In this document: positions 5,412 through 6,841 of the stretch, piece after piece | Layout of the letters: every line of letters begins with the position of its first letter | Position numbering within the stretch: the stretch's first letter is position 1 | Notes under the pieces: generated by a model | Databases searched by the model: none | Told to the model about the DNA's origin: nothing | What the model saw: only the letters and a program-made list of their open reading frames with translations | Program-made: the position numbers and the translations under genes | From: Coleofasciculus sp. S288 | GTDB taxonomy: Bacteria; Cyanobacteriota; Cyanobacteriia; Cyanobacteriales; Coleofasciculaceae | Assembly: GCA_020216575.1 (NCBI GenBank) | Contig: JAIUYC010000205.1 | Location: 1-6,841 of the forward strand | Direction of reading: 5' to 3' | Length of the DNA: 6,841 nucleotides

Positions 5412-6050
5412 ATGAAGCACAATTGGTTGAAAATTCTTCGCTGGGTTCTGATTGGGGTTCTCATTGCTTTAGCGATCGCGCTGCTCAACAAATTTGGCAT
5501 TGAGCAAGTTCGAGAACAGGTCGATCGCTTTGGCATCTGGGCACCTGCGATCGTATTTGGACTGCGCTTTACCAGTATCATTGTGCCAGTCCTTCCAGGA
5601 ACAGCTTACGCGATTTTGGCAGGAGGGCTGTTTGGGTTTGCCCAAGGATTGCTGGTGGTTGCTCTTGCAGATTTAGCATCCTGTACGTTCAACTTCTATA
5701 TCGCTCGTCGCTATGGACGCAGTTTAGTGGAGCGGTTTGTGGGTGAGCAATTTATGGAAAAAGTCGATCATCTTGGTCAACGACATTTGGAAGGCAACGT
5801 TTTCCTAATGACCGGCTTTTTGATGACAGGACTGTTTGATTTCGCCGCTTATGCTGTAGGACTGACCAAAATCCGTTGGCAAACCTATTTGCTAGCGTTA
5901 ATCGTCAGCATTATCATTGCTAAGCCGCTTTGGGTAGCCACTGGAGCTGGACTATTTGAAGGCAGTCAGTTACTCTTAGGCTTTGCGCTACTCGGAGCAT
6001 TCGGCATCGGCATTATAACAGCCGTTGTCCAACGCAAGCCGAATCAATGA
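5412..6050 (+). CDS. TVP38/TMEM64 family (VTT/DedA-like) membrane protein
   Basis: A 212-residue integral membrane protein from the ATG at 5412. A GTG at 5373 would add 13 polar residues; I prefer the ATG because MKHNWLKILRWVLIGVL is a typical family start. The order is TM helix about 11-25, then the VTT core (about 50-100) with RFTSIIVPVLPGTAYAILAG and GLFGFAQG, a following ASCTFNFYIARRYGR segment, and further hydrophobic helices near 130-150, 158-177 and 185-207. The re-entrant-helix pattern with Pro-Gly is the hallmark of the SNARE-associated/DedA superfamily, whose members act in lipid translocation and membrane homeostasis; the precise substrate here is unknown. Length and motifs look intact. 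No strong ribosome-binding site precedes either start. Its 3' end overlaps that of the convergent Mug gene by 7 bp. Confidence 0.88.
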   Translation: MKHNWLKILRWVLIGVLIALAIALLNKFGIEQVREQVDRFGIWAPAIVFGLRFTSIIVPVLPGTAYAILAGGLFGFAQGLLVVALADLASCTFNFYIARRYGRSLVERFVGEQFMEKVDHLGQRHLEGNVFLMTGFLMTGLFDFAAYAVGLTKIRWQTYLLALIVSIIIAKPLWVATGAGLFEGSQLLLGFALLGAFGIGIITAVVQRKPNQ

Positions 6051-6652
6051 CTCGCGGTTTTAGTTGCAATTAGCAGTTCTCGGTACACTCGTTTGAGATT
6101 TTCCAGTTGATAATGAGCATTTAACCCGCTGGGGTTAGGCAGTACCCAGATGATTGCCCCATGCAGAGACTCGTCTTGTTGCCCCATGACTGCTTTAGGT
6201 CGATTGAATGCCGTTCGGTAAGCGGTGATACCCAGAACAGCCAAAACCCTTGGTTGATAGCGCTGCACCTTGGCTGCCAACTGTTGATGACCTATAACCA
6301 GTTCTTCAGCGTTTAATTCATCCGCCCTTGCTGTTGCCCGATCCACAATATTCGTCAGACCATACCCGAATTGCACCAAGTCGCCATCTTCAAACGGTGT
6401 AAGCAATCGCTCTGTAAAGCCTGCCCCATGCAGTGTTGGCCAGAAACGATTTCCTGGACGGGCAAAGTGATGTCCAACTGCTGCACTGTAGAGGCTAGGA
6501 TTGATGCCACAGAATAAGACTTGCAAATCCGGTGCAATAATATCTGGAATGGTCTTGCCGCTAGCTGCACGGATTTCTTCGGGTGTGGGTTTGCGTTGCA
6601 CAATATAGACTCTGCTCAAAAATGGCTGGCAATTTGCCAATGGTTCTCTCAT
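6044..6652 (-). CDS. mug: G/U mismatch-specific DNA glycosylase (Mug/TDG family)
   Basis: A 202-residue cytoplasmic DNA-repair enzyme that should excise uracil (and related bases) from G:U mismatches, starting base-excision repair. The uracil-DNA-glycosylase-superfamily motifs are clear: VLFCGINPSLYSAAVG (about 45-60) with the active-site Asn in GINPS (about 51), FARPGNRFWPTLH (about 63-75), YGLTNIVDRATARADEL, a central VLAVLGITAYRTAF and the C-terminal LPNPSGLNAHY loop that contacts DNA. Compared with E. coli Mug it has a longer N-terminus ending in PTPEEIRAASGKTIPDIIAP, as in many bacterial members. The start is uncertain: ATG at 6650-6652 is used here, GTG at 6671-6673 would add seven residues and GTG at 6599-6601 would trim seventeen; none has a convincing Shine-Dalgarno site. 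It is convergent with the TVP38 gene, overlapping its stop. Confidence 0.93.
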   Translation of the reverse strand: MREPLANCQPFLSRVYIVQRKPTPEEIRAASGKTIPDIIAPDLQVLFCGINPSLYSAAVGHHFARPGNRFWPTLHGAGFTERLLTPFEDGDLVQFGYGLTNIVDRATARADELNAEELVIGHQQLAAKVQRYQPRVLAVLGITAYRTAFNRPKAVMGQQDESLHGAIIWVLPNPSGLNAHYQLENLKRVYRELLIATKTASH

Positions 6653-6776
6653 TTTATAGATGCAGGAGCTCACTGAGCGTTTGGCACAATTGAGTTAGGC
6701 GATCGCTACTGCCCCAAAACAGTGGTTATACCAAATCCGGGCTTGATACCCTTTTTTCAGCAACCCGCACAATTTT

Positions 6777-6829
6777 GTAGAGACGTACCCTTCGGGAACG
6801 GCTTCGCCGAACCGCCGGAACGTCTCTAC
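6777..6829. repeat. Nested palindromic repeat, GTAGAGACGT...ACGTCTCTAC
   Basis: GTAGAGACGT (6777-6786) is inverted exactly at 6820-6829. The 33-base interior folds into its own small hairpins, CCCTTCGGG and CGGCTTCGCCG. GTAGAGACG...CGTCTCTAC elements are frequent between genes in filamentous cyanobacteria. It lies about 125-180 bp upstream of the Mug gene on the minus strand, in a stretch (6674-6841) with a HIP1 octamer at about 6700 but no gene. Confidence 0.75.
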
Positions 6830-6841
6830 GAATAGACTTTC

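Noticed and set aside
5312..5581. 89-codon minus-strand open frame across the TVP38 start
   Set aside because: It overlaps the conserved membrane protein antisense and its translation has no family-like features.
6727..6738. TTATACCAAATC motif as an IS end or operator
   Set aside because: The motif is common in cyanobacterial intergenic DNA, and no partner inverted copy is present in this window.
6738..6756. GGGCTTGATACCC followed by six T as an intrinsic terminator
   Set aside because: Only three base pairs can form, and no gene ends just upstream on the plus strand.

Overview
This window looks like chromosomal DNA from a cyanobacterium, probably a filamentous or large-genome lineage. The octamer GCGATCGC (HIP1) occurs about 13 times in 6.8 kb, against roughly 0.1 expected by chance. 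Several repeat types familiar from these genomes are also present: palindromic GTAG...CTAC elements, C/G-run hairpin repeats and heptamer tandem repeats. Every well-recognised protein is of a type common in cyanobacteria. The genus cannot be told from the sequence alone.

Layout. The left edge carries the 5' two thirds or so of an MFS_3-type exporter gene on the minus strand. Its natural ATG is out of frame by what looks like a 2-bp GC slippage. A 485-bp divergent intergenic stretch with a G/C-run repeat follows. Next comes an exported GHL10 (DUF187-type) glycosyl-hydrolase-like protein on the plus strand. The 200-bp convergent gap after it holds a small MITE-like element with a 5-bp target duplication and a four-copy heptamer repeat. 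Then, on the minus strand, lies an RluA-family pseudouridine synthase. It has lost its usual N-terminal region and carries an in-frame, peptide-encoding palindromic repeat in its middle. Eight bases upstream, and divergent, is a Uma2 (DUF820) PD-(D/E)XK nuclease-family gene.

The stretch from 4561 to 5029 is decayed. It has a ribosome-binding site and the start of a DUF2281-like antitoxin broken by an in-frame TAA, then the C-terminal 75 residues of a Type ISP restriction-modification enzyme with no body. An unrecognised 81-residue ORF on the minus strand follows, possibly coupled to a 27-codon ORF. The right end holds a TVP38/TMEM64 (VTT/DedA-like) membrane protein and a convergent G/U-mismatch DNA glycosylase (Mug) that overlaps it by 7 bp at the 3' ends. 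A nested palindromic repeat closes the window.

How the genes relate. There is no evident single pathway. Adjacent genes mostly alternate in strand and no clear operon is visible apart from the tentative small-ORF pair. The common theme is remodelling: repeats inserted in and between genes, a truncated housekeeping enzyme beside a Uma2 gene, and fragments of toxin-antitoxin and restriction systems. I see no intact new defence or metabolic system. The most informative points are the in-frame repeat inside the pseudouridine synthase, its truncated 5' end, the frameshifted exporter start, the MITE with its target duplication, and the restriction-enzyme remnant.
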